A model generated the notes under the pieces. It did no database searches. It had not been told where the DNA came from and worked only from the letters and a program-made list of their open reading frames with translations. From a virus: DNA of 32,721 nt. The DNA is taken from positions 1 to 32,721 of IMG/VR virus record IMGVR_UViG_3300034198_022597, one strand, 5' to 3'. The translations under genes and the position numbers were made by a program. The stretch's first letter is position 1, and the number at the start of each line of letters is the position of its first letter. This document shows, piece after piece, positions 7,444-17,100 of this stretch.

Positions 7444-7632
7444 ATGTCAGACAATAAATTAAAGTATTTCACTGTAACGTCAACTTCAATTGTCAAGGCC
7501 AACAACAAGGCAGAAGCAGAAAAGATTGCGCTAAGCAATCGCAAGCCCGCTGGTGTAGAGGGCGAGTTAATCTTCAAGGATATGGAGATCGAACGAATCT
7601 CTGCTGCCGAAGCTCGTGAATTTGCTCTCTGA
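7444..7632 (+). CDS. Small hypothetical protein at operon end
   Basis: A 62-residue charged protein with a beta-strand start (LKYFTVTSTSIVKA) and an Ala/Glu-rich helix pattern (NNKAEAEKIAL). AAAGG upstream of the ATG is a good ribosome-binding site. Codon choice (CGC, AAG, GCC) is more GC-rich than in its neighbours, as in highly expressed phage genes. It is the last gene before the terminator at 7665-7700. No function is recognised. Confidence 0.75.
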   Translation: MSDNKLKYFTVTSTSIVKANNKAEAEKIALSNRKPAGVEGELIFKDMEIERISAAEAREFAL

Positions 7633-7664
7633 GCATCAATAGAGCCTTCTTATTGTCATTGACG

Positions 7665-7700
7665 AAAAGAGGGGAGGGCATCCTCCCCTCTTTTCCTTTT
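7665..7700 (+). terminator. Rho-independent terminator
   Basis: A perfect 13-bp stem (7665-7677 with 82-94 of the same hundred, AAAAGAGGGGAGG and its complement) with loop GCAT ends in TTTTCCTTTT. It closes the operon that begins at 444. Confidence 0.92.
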
Positions 7701-7716
7701 AGAAAGAAATATATAT

Positions 7717-8409
7717 ATGATATATGCCCAAATGATAGGCAGAAATGAATCTTCTAGATTTCTTGAAGATGTTCTTGTTAAATTGTCAACACAGGTTGAC
7801 AAAATCATCTTTACAGACGATTGCTCAACTGATAATACTCCCGAAATTGCTGCGCAATATGCAGAGGTATTTCAATCTCCAGAACCACTTTTCACTGTAC
7901 ACGAAGCTAAGCTAAGAGCTTTTGCTTGGGGTAACATGGAAAAATTTGCAAAAAAAGGTGATTGGATCATAGCCATAGATTGTGATGAAAAGTTATTTCA
8001 TTTAGACAATCTAGATATTGAGTCCGTTCTTGCAAAATCTCCACATGATGTAGTAAATGTCAGATTCTATCACATGTGGAATGATACTCAATATAGAGTA
8101 GATAAATTGTGGGCACCAAATAATAGTTCTAGAATATTTAGATATGTTGAAGGCGGCGGTTTTGCTAATAGAAAATTAGCTTGCGGTTCCGAACCTACAT
8201 ATGTTGTTGATTGGATTCAGCAAAGAAACTGGTGGATCGACTCAGGACTTGTTATGCAGCATCTGGGTTATGTATTTGATGATGATAAACAAGCAAAATA
8301 TAAAAGATATGCAGAATTAGATGGCGGAGCATTCCATAATCTAAATCACATTAATTCAATATTAGACAATGATCCAGTTTTAATTAACTGGGGAACTTTT
8401 GGAATTTAA
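7717..8409 (+). CDS. Family 2 glycosyltransferase
   Basis: A 230-residue GT-A glycosyltransferase. MIYAQMIGRNESSRFLEDVL, DDCSTDNT (34-41) and AIDCDE (86-91) are the donor-binding and metal-binding elements; the DxDE variant is common in phage GT2-like proteins. A Trp-rich C-terminal half (RNWWIDSGLVMQHLGY) may form the acceptor side. It is preceded by AGAAAGA and starts 17 bases after a terminator, so its promoter must lie upstream and read through, or be very compact. The acceptor is unknown. It overlaps the next frame slightly. Confidence 0.82.
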   Translation: MIYAQMIGRNESSRFLEDVLVKLSTQVDKIIFTDDCSTDNTPEIAAQYAEVFQSPEPLFTVHEAKLRAFAWGNMEKFAKKGDWIIAIDCDEKLFHLDNLDIESVLAKSPHDVVNVRFYHMWNDTQYRVDKLWAPNNSSRIFRYVEGGGFANRKLACGSEPTYVVDWIQQRNWWIDSGLVMQHLGYVFDDDKQAKYKRYAELDGGAFHNLNHINSILDNDPVLINWGTFGI

Positions 8410-8419
8410 TCGGAGAATC

Positions 8420-9061
8420 ATGACTTTTTTAAATCAAGCTCAATCCATAACCAATCTAACTTTAGCTTTAGAAAAAAAGAAAAAGTTTGCCTACATCAAT
8501 GTTCCAAAATCTGCAATAATAGCATTAAGTAAAAACGCAGACAATTCTTTTCCTAGCCACTTTGCTAAAAGTGTAATAGGTTCCTTAAAAAATACCGATC
8601 CAAATGTAATGAAAGCAATATCCCACTCTTTAGTATCAGATATTGAAGATGGCAAGCACTACAAAATTGGTCTACACAAAAACGCAGAGTACTACTACTC
8701 GAATATATTTGAATATTATTACATGAATAATAAAGATATTTATACTTCTACTGTTAATTATTATGTTAAAAATACCCCAAGCGTTGTTGTTACATTCCAC
8801 GATAAAAAGATGATTCAAAAACATTTTGGAAATAGCGCACACATAATCAACATAGCCTATACAAATTATTACGAGAAGCTAGACACTATATATTCACAAG
8901 TCGCTGAGTTCGAAGGTGGAGTTGACCACTGTATAATGGATTGCGGAGTGCTGGGTCTTGCCCTTACTTCAAAAATTTGGGAGAATCTAAATATGTCAAT
9001 TATAGATTTTGGTAAAACGTTAAGCCTCAGCAAAGTAGTGCACAGTCAACAACAGCCATGA
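8420..9061 (+). CDS. Hypothetical protein, possible GT-D-type glycosyltransferase
   Basis: The product has 213 residues. Its C-terminal part (DHCIMDCGVLGLALTSKIWE, then NMSIIDFGKTL) resembles the end of GT-D-fold glycosyltransferases, in which an alpha/beta unit with GxLGxxLAxxL and an IDxG strand binds the donor. The N-terminal half lacks the clear F-G-D-G-E motif of that family, so the assignment is weak. CGGAG just before the ATG at 8420 decides the start over an in-frame codon at 8399. Its position after a glycosyltransferase gives some support. The stop overlaps the next ATG (ATGA). Confidence 0.55.
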   Translation: MTFLNQAQSITNLTLALEKKKKFAYINVPKSAIIALSKNADNSFPSHFAKSVIGSLKNTDPNVMKAISHSLVSDIEDGKHYKIGLHKNAEYYYSNIFEYYYMNNKDIYTSTVNYYVKNTPSVVVTFHDKKMIQKHFGNSAHIINIAYTNYYEKLDTIYSQVAEFEGGVDHCIMDCGVLGLALTSKIWENLNMSIIDFGKTLSLSKVVHSQQQP

Positions 9062-9714
9062 AAGACGGAAAGCATAAGCTGGAAGAAGACGATATAGAGT
9101 TTCTGACGGATCTTCTTTTAGAAACAACTTTATCCATAAGCGGAATTGCTAAGGAATTAAACGTACCTATTAATGAAGTAAATAAAAAGATAAATCAACT
9201 AGGTTTATCTTGGATAAAAGAATCTAGAAAAAAAATGTCTAGAGGTCAAACAGCTCTAACGCAAATAATGCAAAAGCTACTGCCCGGTGAAGAAATCATT
9301 AATGAATATCATATTGGTGATAGATTAAAGATAGACGTTTACTGTCCTTCCTACAAAATTGCAGCAGAATACCATGGTCGTCAGCATTTTTATTACACTA
9401 GTAGATTTTTTGAATCTAAATATGAATTTGAAGAAGCTCAAAAAAGAGATATTAAAAAAGTTCAATATTGCAAAGATAATGGAATTGCCCTGATAGTATT
9501 TAGATATAACGATTCACTAACTGAAGACAGCGTTTATGATAGAATGCTAGAGGCGATTAGATCTAGCGAATTTATATCAAATAAAAAAGATAAAAAATCC
9601 TTAACCAATAATCCTTACTACCAAGAAGCTAAAAAGAAAAACTCAGAGTATAGCAAAAAACTATACAGAAAAATGAAGGATTCAAGAATTGATGACAATA
9701 GAAGAAATCTCTGA
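9058..9714 (+). CDS. HTH plus Vsr/DUF559-like PD-(D/E)XK nuclease
   Basis: The 218-residue protein starts with a helix-turn-helix-like segment (LSISGIAKELNVPINEVNKK, about 25-44) and continues with a nuclease-like core: E83, D93 in KIDVYCP, E104 in AAEYHGRQH and a later IALIVFRYND strand. This order resembles the Vsr/DUF559/DUF2726 group of small PD-(D/E)XK endonucleases, in which the third acidic residue is followed by an x-G-x-x-H rather than a Lys. A basic C-terminal tail follows. It is the first gene of the replication block and overlaps the helicase gene, so roles in nicking, recombination or repair of phage DNA are plausible. Its target is unknown. Confidence 0.7.
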   Translation: MKDGKHKLEEDDIEFLTDLLLETTLSISGIAKELNVPINEVNKKINQLGLSWIKESRKKMSRGQTALTQIMQKLLPGEEIINEYHIGDRLKIDVYCPSYKIAAEYHGRQHFYYTSRFFESKYEFEEAQKRDIKKVQYCKDNGIALIVFRYNDSLTEDSVYDRMLEAIRSSEFISNKKDKKSLTNNPYYQEAKKKNSEYSKKLYRKMKDSRIDDNRRNL

Positions 9715-11152
9715 GTCAGAACAGTCACCGCTGGAGTATCACGCTTTCGCCCTGTGCCTAAAAGAACATGGGGCAATATCTTTTTTTAATGATAATCTTC
9801 CAGCAGATATAGTTGGATTAATACACGGAGAAAAGGGAACCCATGAATTTTATGAGTCCCTACTCGCATTTTATAGGGCTACTAATCTAGACATTGTAGA
9901 TCCGATAGCCTTTAAGTCATGGCTTGAGACGGAAACAGACATTTATTCTGCCCTTGGTGGTTCTACTGGTATTTCAATAATGATTGATTATGTACTGAGC
10001 GTAGATACTCCTAGTAAAGAATCTGTATTAGAACTTTTAAAGTACAAGGCTAATAAACGTAAGCAAATAAACCATTTACACGAGCTGCAGATCCTTTTAA
10101 ATAAAAAAGGATTAAAATCAGTAGACGATATTTCTAGAATTTCTGAACTTACATCCGAAATCAAAGAGTTAGAAAATTCTATAAAATATAACCCCCTAGA
10201 TAAACTCACCACTGCGAATGACATTCTCGCTAGAGTGGACGGATTATTAGATATTCCAAACTTTATGTCTACTCAATTTAAATCATTAAATAGAGCAATG
10301 GGCTACACAGACGATGGCGGTTTCTTCAAGGGCGCTGTACACGCTATAATAGCCGCCTCCGGCAAAGGTAAAAGTACTTTTGCCAAATGTTTAGCTAATC
10401 ACTGGCTAGATACTGGGCATAGAGTTCTTTATGTTAATTTTGAAGAGGCAGTTGGCCATTGGGAGAGAATCTTAATGACTCAAATCATTGGCAAGAATGT
10501 TTATTCTGAATCCGATAAATGGACAGAAACCGAAAAACAAGGGTATTTAAATCAGTTTAAAGCTAAGCTTGAGGAGTGGGGGGATCGTCTTATGGTTCGC
10601 CATGATCCAGATACTCCTTATTTTGAAGATCTTGAATTTTGGTTAAGAGATCTAATAGGTCATGGTGATAAAATTCCGGACGTTTTAATTATCGATACTA
10701 TCCAATCTATGTTCACTCGTGGGGCCGGAAAAGGTAAACCACGTTGGGGTGAATTTGAAGAAATGATGGTTAGACTTGAAAAATTGGCAAGAGATATGAA
10801 CTGCGCCCTAATCATAACTGCGCAGGAAAACTCTAATAGAATGAAAGAAAAAAGAGAAGTTGTTCAGCAATCTGATACTGGTGGATCTCTTGCTATTCAG
10901 CAAAAATGTGCCGTAACAATATTCATTACCGAAAAACGTTTAGCTACACAGGACGAAACAGAGGATGAGCACGTCATGCAGCTACAAATACCTAAGAATA
11001 GAATTACTGGTTCCGCATTCATGTATGACCCCCCGCTCGTTCGTTATAATGATGCAAAAAAAATATATGAGGACTATGAACACGTTAGCGCAGAGTCTTA
11101 CAATGGTGACACAGATTTACAGAATATGTTAAATGGTGAAGGATTCGATTGA
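9692..11152 (+). CDS. dnaB: DnaB-like replicative DNA helicase
   Basis: A 486-residue protein with an N-terminal helical domain like DnaB-N, a linker helix (about 110-170) and a RecA-like core. The Walker A segment is AASGKGKST (221-229, with Ala in place of the usual first Gly) and Walker B is DVLIIDT. A later ALIITAQE segment and a QSDTGGS-LAIQQK motif match the H3 and arginine-finger region of the DnaB family. It would unwind DNA ahead of the polymerase III encoded at 14157. The ATG at 9692 is adjacent to an in-frame TTG at 9689; AAGGA (9676-9680) is 11 or 8 bases away, so either may be used. The stop overlaps the next ATG (TGATG). Confidence 0.9.
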   Translation: MTIEEISESEQSPLEYHAFALCLKEHGAISFFNDNLPADIVGLIHGEKGTHEFYESLLAFYRATNLDIVDPIAFKSWLETETDIYSALGGSTGISIMIDYVLSVDTPSKESVLELLKYKANKRKQINHLHELQILLNKKGLKSVDDISRISELTSEIKELENSIKYNPLDKLTTANDILARVDGLLDIPNFMSTQFKSLNRAMGYTDDGGFFKGAVHAIIAASGKGKSTFAKCLANHWLDTGHRVLYVNFEEAVGHWERILMTQIIGKNVYSESDKWTETEKQGYLNQFKAKLEEWGDRLMVRHDPDTPYFEDLEFWLRDLIGHGDKIPDVLIIDTIQSMFTRGAGKGKPRWGEFEEMMVRLEKLARDMNCALIITAQENSNRMKEKREVVQQSDTGGSLAIQQKCAVTIFITEKRLATQDETEDEHVMQLQIPKNRITGSAFMYDPPLVRYNDAKKIYEDYEHVSAESYNGDTDLQNMLNGEGFD

Positions 11153-11928
11153 TGTTAAATTTAAACGTAAATGCAATTAAAGATTTTCAAATATGCGAAA
11201 GACTATATGACTATAGACATGGAGAAAAAGTTCCAGAAACTGTTTACTCTAGAGATTTATATTCTATAAAATTTGAAAATACAATAAAAAATATTATACA
11301 TTTTTTTTGGTTTAAAAAACAAGCTGGCATAACCCCATCTTACGCATCTCTATTAAATCGATGGGAAAAAATATGGTTCCCAAAAGAAACTAGCCATTAC
11401 GATATAATGACAGAAAAACACGAAAGTGCATACGGCAATGTAGCTAGTCTAACTACTCAGGCAGCAGCTGTTCTTTTAAAATTTCATGAAACATATAGCC
11501 AAATGGACCTTATACCTATCTCCATATTTGACGATTATGTTATTTCTATCGATAGCGCAGTAAGAATTGAAGATAAGTTTGATGTCATATATAAGAAAGA
11601 TAACGAAAACTATGTAGTAAAATTAATGTTTAACTATAAAAATAGCAATCATTATATGTATCAGATCGACTTTGCGGCAATGTATTTGGCATTTAAAAAT
11701 ATGCATCCAGCTAGAATGAATCAAACAAAATTTGGATATATAGATTTACTTTCTAATAATCTTTCCTTTAATGAATACGTAATCAATCAGCAGGATGTAG
11801 ACTCAATTGAGTACTGGTGTGATACAATAGATTCAAAAGAGGTCTTTGTGCCCCGAAGAGGTTTAACGCAATACTGCAAAAAATGCCCCTTTGACGCACC
11901 CTGCTCTAAATGGAATGGATGGAAATAA
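11152..11928 (+). CDS. Degenerate Cas4/RecB-like PD-(D/E)XK protein with Fe-S cysteines
   Basis: The 258-residue protein has the layout of single-domain RecB/Cas4-type nucleases: C15 near the N-terminus, H50, D144 and a Q171-x-x-x-x-x-Y helix, then C242, C245 and C251 at the C-terminus (CKKC, CSKW). These four cysteines match the iron-sulfur cluster layout of AddB/Cas4 proteins. At the active-site strand, where the relative at 18246 has T-D-Y-K, this protein has F-N-Y-K (N161), so the catalytic Asp seems to be Asn. It may bind DNA or ends without cutting. The ATG at 11152 overlaps the helicase stop and AAGGA is eight bases upstream. Confidence 0.72.
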   Translation: MLNLNVNAIKDFQICERLYDYRHGEKVPETVYSRDLYSIKFENTIKNIIHFFWFKKQAGITPSYASLLNRWEKIWFPKETSHYDIMTEKHESAYGNVASLTTQAAAVLLKFHETYSQMDLIPISIFDDYVISIDSAVRIEDKFDVIYKKDNENYVVKLMFNYKNSNHYMYQIDFAAMYLAFKNMHPARMNQTKFGYIDLLSNNLSFNEYVINQQDVDSIEYWCDTIDSKEVFVPRRGLTQYCKKCPFDAPCSKWNGWK

Positions 11929-12602
11929 TGGCTAAGAACATTTTAGACGAAATATTAAAAGAAGATAAAAGCGATACTATTTCTAACGAGAATGAAGTAT
12001 TAGCTAGTCTATTGGATGAAATTAATTTAATAAATGACGATTCCCTGGCCTCTTTTGTTCGTTCAATCTTGTTAAAAGCAGAGTCTTTTTGGAGTATTCC
12101 ATCCAGTTTTTCTGGTAGATACCACCCAGCAGATGAGCATAATGCTGGAGGAAATGTCTTACATACGAAAAGAGTAGTAAGAGTGGCTATGGTACTTGTC
12201 GAATCCTACGCTCTTTCAACAGACGAAAAAGATATAATCATAGCTGCCTGCCTTTTGCACGATGTAACTAAGGGTATTATGTCAAAAGATGATTCCAGTT
12301 TCGAATATGACCCCATGCACCCATACACTGTCGGCAAGTTTGTATCAAAATGCCAACTGCATGACAAGGAATATGGAAATGATTCACAGTCAACAAGTCT
12401 ATTTGTAACTGACGAGATGGCGCAAACCGTACTCAGATTGATAAGATGCCACCTCGGTCCCTGGTCTCCAGTTCCGGAAACGTATCCAATCACCTACATG
12501 GATTATATAGTCCACATTGCAGACAACGTTGCTAGTAAATTACATACAATCATTGAGGATAGCGAGTTAATTAATGATAAATGGAGAAAAGAATCTCATT
12601 AA
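11928..12602 (+). CDS. HD-domain phosphohydrolase
   Basis: A 224-residue protein whose central part carries an HD-superfamily metal site: H near HPADEHNAGGNVLHTKRV, then ACLLHDVTKG with the paired His-Asp, and a later Asp in YIVHIADNVAS. HD proteins hydrolyse phosphate esters such as dNTPs, cyclic nucleotides or nucleic acid ends; the substrate here is not apparent. The N-terminal 50 residues are acidic and helical and match nothing I know. The ATG overlaps the stop of the previous gene (TAATG). Encoded between helicase and primase, it may act on nucleotides or signal molecules during replication. Confidence 0.8.
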   Translation: MAKNILDEILKEDKSDTISNENEVLASLLDEINLINDDSLASFVRSILLKAESFWSIPSSFSGRYHPADEHNAGGNVLHTKRVVRVAMVLVESYALSTDEKDIIIAACLLHDVTKGIMSKDDSSFEYDPMHPYTVGKFVSKCQLHDKEYGNDSQSTSLFVTDEMAQTVLRLIRCHLGPWSPVPETYPITYMDYIVHIADNVASKLHTIIEDSELINDKWRKESH

Positions 12603-12759
12603 AGAATCTAGAATAATTAACAGAATATTTATTCTGTCTAATCTAGAAGATATAATTAAAGAATCAGTTTACTATAGAACTCATTCTGGCAATTTTACTG
12701 AAGAAAAGATCGCTATCTTAAGTATCAACTATCCAGAGAATAAGGTTAAAATATTTTGA
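12574..12759 (+). CDS. Small hypothetical protein
   Basis: A 61-residue frame that overlaps the HD gene by 29 bases and whose TGA overlaps the TTG start of the primase. The sequence after residue 18 (FILSNLEDIIKESVYYR) looks like a real helix. The ribosome-binding site before the ATG at 12574 is weak. It fills an otherwise empty 150-base gap, which is the main support. Nothing is known of its function. Confidence 0.5.
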   Translation: MINGEKNLIKESRIINRIFILSNLEDIIKESVYYRTHSGNFTEEKIAILSINYPENKVKIF

Positions 12760-13958
12760 GACTGCCAAACGATAATTCAAAATTTCTATCTTCATGGAAG
12801 TATGTTGAAACAGCAAAATATGTTTCATCACTGTCAAGAATAATTAGACAAAAAGATGGAGATAAACCAGTTCTAATTGACGTCGCTAACATAGAGTCAT
12901 TCCGTTCTGAAAATAAAAATGTAGGATTGTACACTTCTATTTGGTCCTATAACTCGCAAGATCTAGAGGATGCGATCAGATTGGGTTCCCTATACTTTGA
13001 TATAGATAATAGTGATCAAAGTATTTCTCACACAGAATGCCTTAAAATATATCAGTATCTGTTGAAATTTATTCCCGAATCAGCAATATTAGTTTATTTT
13101 ACTGGGAAAAAGGGATTCCATATAGAATGTGAAGCTATAGCCTTAGGCATTAGTCCTTCCAATAATCTTCCAAATATTTTTAGATTTATAGCTACATCTT
13201 TAAAAAGTGAATTAAATTTAACCTCCTTAGATTTTAGCGTTTATGACGCTAGAAGAATGTGGAGACTTCAGGGAAGTCAGCATCAGGAGACCGGTTTATA
13301 TAAAAATCTTATTCCTTCAGAAATATTATTTAAGGAAATTAATGATATAATTACCTTTTGTAAAGAACGTGCAATTAATGTTGTTCCGGAACAGGAATTC
13401 AATGCAAAAGCAAATGAGTGGTTTAGAAATTTTACATATGATTTAGAAATAGAAAAAGAAAGATCTAAAGATTTTATTGGCTACTTCAATAGGCATGGGT
13501 CCTCTGCGTTCAAGAGTATAGAAGAAAAAGAAAAAGAATTCACACCAAAAAGATTACTAGAAAACTGCTCTGCCGTAAAAAGATTATGGCAGCAGGCAAT
13601 AGATAAGAAATATTTAGAACACGAGGCTAGACTTTTTCTTTGTTCAATACTCACTTATGATAAAGAATCTATTGAATTTCTTCATGGAATATTAAGTAAC
13701 TGTGAAGATTATAATGTTGAAAAAACAAATAGCCATGTTAATGACTGGATGAGAAGAAGACAGTTAGGTATAGGTGGCAGACCATATACATGTGAAAGAG
13801 CTAACTCCGCTGGAGTCGGATGCGGCGAATGTTCTTTGGAAAAAAGAAATAAGTGGATAAAAATTGGAGACAAGTTTGTGGAAACTCAAGAGCAATCTTC
13901 ACCTTCCCCAGTTCGTTTTGCGTATACAACTATAGATAAAGGAGGTGAACATGAATGA
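12756..13958 (+). CDS. Archaeal/eukaryotic-type DNA primase (AEP superfamily)
   Basis: The 400-residue protein has the AEP primase motifs: SLYFDIDN with D82 and D84 (catalytic DxD), FTGKKGFHIE with H122, and a third Asp-Arg region in LDFSVYDARRMWRLQG (159-172), followed by HQETGLYK. It would make primers for the polymerase at 14157. A C-terminal region contains YTCERANSAGVGCGECSLEK; with further upstream cysteines this resembles the PriL-like or PriCT-type C-terminal module fused to the catalytic part, possibly an Fe-S or zinc site. Translation starts at a TTG overlapping the previous TGA, with AAGG ten bases upstream; no other start is near. It lies in a block otherwise of bacterial-type replication genes. 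Confidence 0.85.
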   Translation: MRLPNDNSKFLSSWKYVETAKYVSSLSRIIRQKDGDKPVLIDVANIESFRSENKNVGLYTSIWSYNSQDLEDAIRLGSLYFDIDNSDQSISHTECLKIYQYLLKFIPESAILVYFTGKKGFHIECEAIALGISPSNNLPNIFRFIATSLKSELNLTSLDFSVYDARRMWRLQGSQHQETGLYKNLIPSEILFKEINDIITFCKERAINVVPEQEFNAKANEWFRNFTYDLEIEKERSKDFIGYFNRHGSSAFKSIEEKEKEFTPKRLLENCSAVKRLWQQAIDKKYLEHEARLFLCSILTYDKESIEFLHGILSNCEDYNVEKTNSHVNDWMRRRQLGIGGRPYTCERANSAGVGCGECSLEKRNKWIKIGDKFVETQEQSSPSPVRFAYTTIDKGGEHE

Positions 13959-14157
13959 AATTGAAGATAATGATGATGTTATAGGAGTTTGTTCCGAATG
14001 TAAATCAGATCAACCCGAAAGATATATGTACAATAGCCCCTTTGCTCAAGAAGGAAAGCCAGTTCCCTGTAAATATTGTGGCGGAGTTGTGATCATTACA
14101 TACAGACAAACAAGAGATCAATCCCTTAAAGGCTCAGATAAAGGCAGAGGTATTTGA
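13951..14157 (+). CDS. Small zinc-ribbon protein
   Basis: A 68-residue protein with two CxxC knuckles, CSEC near residue 14 and CKYC near residue 40, separated by about 25 residues and followed by a beta-strand (GVVIITYRQ). This is a zinc ribbon. An almost perfect Shine-Dalgarno (AAAGGAGGTG) at 13938-13946 makes it the best ribosome-binding site in the block and decides for the ATG at 13951 over the GTG at 13945. It lies between primase and polymerase genes and may be a replisome accessory or transcription factor-like protein. Confidence 0.8.
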   Translation: MNEIEDNDDVIGVCSECKSDQPERYMYNSPFAQEGKPVPCKYCGGVVIITYRQTRDQSLKGSDKGRGI

Positions 14158-17100
14158 TGAAAAATTGGACCAACTTACATAATCATACTATTTACTCAAT
14201 GCTAGATGGCCATGGTCGAGTGGAAGAATATTTAGAAAGAGCTAAATCCCTTGGGATGAAAGGCTTGGCCACCACCGACCATGGTAACATCCACTCATGG
14301 TTAGACTTCTATGATGCTGGCGTAGCTACTGGGGTTAAGCCTATTCTTGGATCTGAATTTTATCAAGCAAGAAAAACAAGATACGATAAAGATCCGGAAG
14401 AGAGATCAGGTCCAGCCAAGAATGAGTGGGAGCAAAGAGGGCCGTATCATATAACCATTCTTGCAAAGAATAATGTAGGTTACAACAACATAATTAAAAT
14501 GTCTTCTAGATCTTTTCTAGAAGGTTATTACGTTAAGCCCAGAGTAGATCATAACCTCATATCAGAGCACTCTGAGGGAATCATTGTTCTATCCGGATGC
14601 CTAAACGGCGAAGTGTCCCAAGCGCTCTTGAGAGGAGACTTCGACTTTGCCCTCAGTTCAGCAAAAAAAATGCAGGAGATAGTTGGAAAAGAGAACTATT
14701 TTATTGAGGTTCAAGATCATGGTCTCTCGGAGCAGCGTAGGGTATTTAATCAGTTAGTGGAGATAGCTTCCATTATTGGCGCTAAAGTAGTTCCTAGTGG
14801 AGATTGCCATTATGTACACCAACATGATGCACGCGCCCATGACATAATGCTTTGCGTTGCAACTAACGCAAATGTTAATACTCCAAATAGATTTTCATTT
14901 AGTGGCGATGAATTCTATCTGCAATCGTATGACGAGATGGAAAAAAGATTTAACCCAGATTGGCTCAAAAATACTATGGACGTTTGTGACATGGTAGACC
15001 TTAATCTTAATTTTGGAAATATATATTTTCCAAATTTTCCAATACCAACAAATGAATCTTCAATTGAATATTTTGAAAGACGCGCCTGGGACGGCCTAAA
15101 GGAAAGATATGGGGACCCTTTACCTCAGGCAATAATTGATAGAGCCGAGTATGAAATACGCGTTGTCAAAGACATGGGTTTCCCAGAGTACTTCTTAGTT
15201 GTTTCTGACCTAGTTAATTGGGCGAAGAATAATGGCATTATGGTTGGCTGGGGCAGAGGATCTGCAGCGGGCAGTATTCTGTCTTACGCATTTAAGATTA
15301 CCAATTTAGATCCAATTAAATTTGGATTGATGTTTGAGCGATTTCTTGTTGAGGGTCGAAAATCCATGCCCGACATCGATCTAGACTTTGATGATAGATA
15401 TCGTGACGAGGTTATCAACTACGCTAAGACAAAGTATGGATCTGACCATGTTGCACATATATGCACATTCAATAGAACAGGCGCCAGACAGTCAATTAGA
15501 GACGCTGCACGCGCCCTAGGGTATGATTTTGCCTCAGGCGATGCCGTTGCAAAGTTAGTTCCACCTCCAGTCCTTGGGGTTTCTAAAAACTTATCCGAAT
15601 GTATGGAAGTTCAAGATTTTAAAAATTTATACGAAAAAGACTCCGATGCAAAGAGTATAGTTGATGCGGCCCTTGGACTAGAGGGGTTAGTTCGACAAAC
15701 CGGAATGCACGCAGCCGGTATCGTTATTTCTCGGGATGCGCTAATTGAATATCTGCCCGTTATGCAAAAAGGGGTAGACAACCCCTTGGTCACTCAGTGG
15801 GATATGGGGAGAGTCGAACAATGCGGTCTTCTGAAAATTGACTTTTTGGGTTTGAGAAATCTTGGAATTATAGATTCATGCGTAAGATTAATTAAAAAAC
15901 ATAGAGACATTGATATAGACATAGATCAAATATCATTAGATGATAATAAAACATATGATGAGCTATGTAAGGGTAATTGCGCTGGAGTCTTTCAGTTAGA
16001 ATCATCGGGAATGAGACAGCTCATGATGCAAATGCAGCCAAGAAATATACGGGATATCATGGCTTTAATTTCCCTCTACCGACCAGGGCCTATGGGTTCA
16101 GGGATGGATAAAGAATATATAGATCGCAAACATGGTCGAAGTAAAGTAAAATATGAGCACGAGAAACTTGAAAAAGTTTTAGCGCCGTCTTTAGGCATCA
16201 TGTTGTACCAAGAAGATGTACTTGGCGTATCTAGAGAGCTTGCCGGCTTTACATCGGCAGAAGCTGACGATTTAAGAAAAGTCATTGGCAAAAAATTAAT
16301 GGACAAGATTGCCAAGATAAGAGAAAAGTTTGTTAATGGATGTATTAAAACTTCTGGGATAGACGAAAAATTAGCTAACAAAATATTTTCTGACATTGAA
16401 TATTTTGGAGGATATGGATTTAATAGAGCTCACGCAGCTAGTTATGCAATGATTAGTTATGTAACTGCCTATCTAAAATCTAATTACACCATTGAATATA
16501 TGGCTGCACTTATGTCATCAGTAGTTGGAAATAAAGAAAAGCAATCTTTTTATTTGGCTGATTGTCGCAAACTTGGTATTAATGTTTTATCCCCATCAAT
16601 AAATAGATCAGGAATTGATTTTGAAGTTTATGATGAAAGTGCAATTGTATTCGGACTTTCAGCCATAAATGGTATAGGAGTTTCGATTGCGGAATCAATA
16701 GTAAATGGAAGAGATACAGAAAAGCCATACACAAGCCTTTACGACTTCTTGAGAAGATGCGATCCATCAACACTAAAGAAAACAACTATTGAGCATCTGG
16801 CAAACGCTGGGGCCTTTGACGAACTTTTTAATTATTCGGACAATCGAGAAATAAATAGAATTCAAGAAATTGAACTTCTTGAGAAAGAAAAAGAAGAACT
16901 TGGAATATACGTTACTGATCATCCGGTCAATGGAATTTGGGATATTCTTTCTAAAAAAATAGATTATGAAATAATAGATTTATCTGAATGCACTAATGGT
17001 AAATTAGTTAAAATTGGTGGCATCCTGACTGACGTTAAAACTATTGTTACTAAAAAGGGAATGAAGATGTACAAGCTGGTCATTGAGGATATATCTTCAG

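Noticed and set aside
12206-12493. Open minus-strand frame of 95 codons
   Set aside because: It lies wholly opposite the HD-domain gene, whose metal motifs are clear; no promoter or sensible protein pattern on the minus strand.
16076-16396. Open minus-strand frame of 106 codons
   Set aside because: It lies within the polymerase III gene; no ribosome-binding site and a sequence without domain features.
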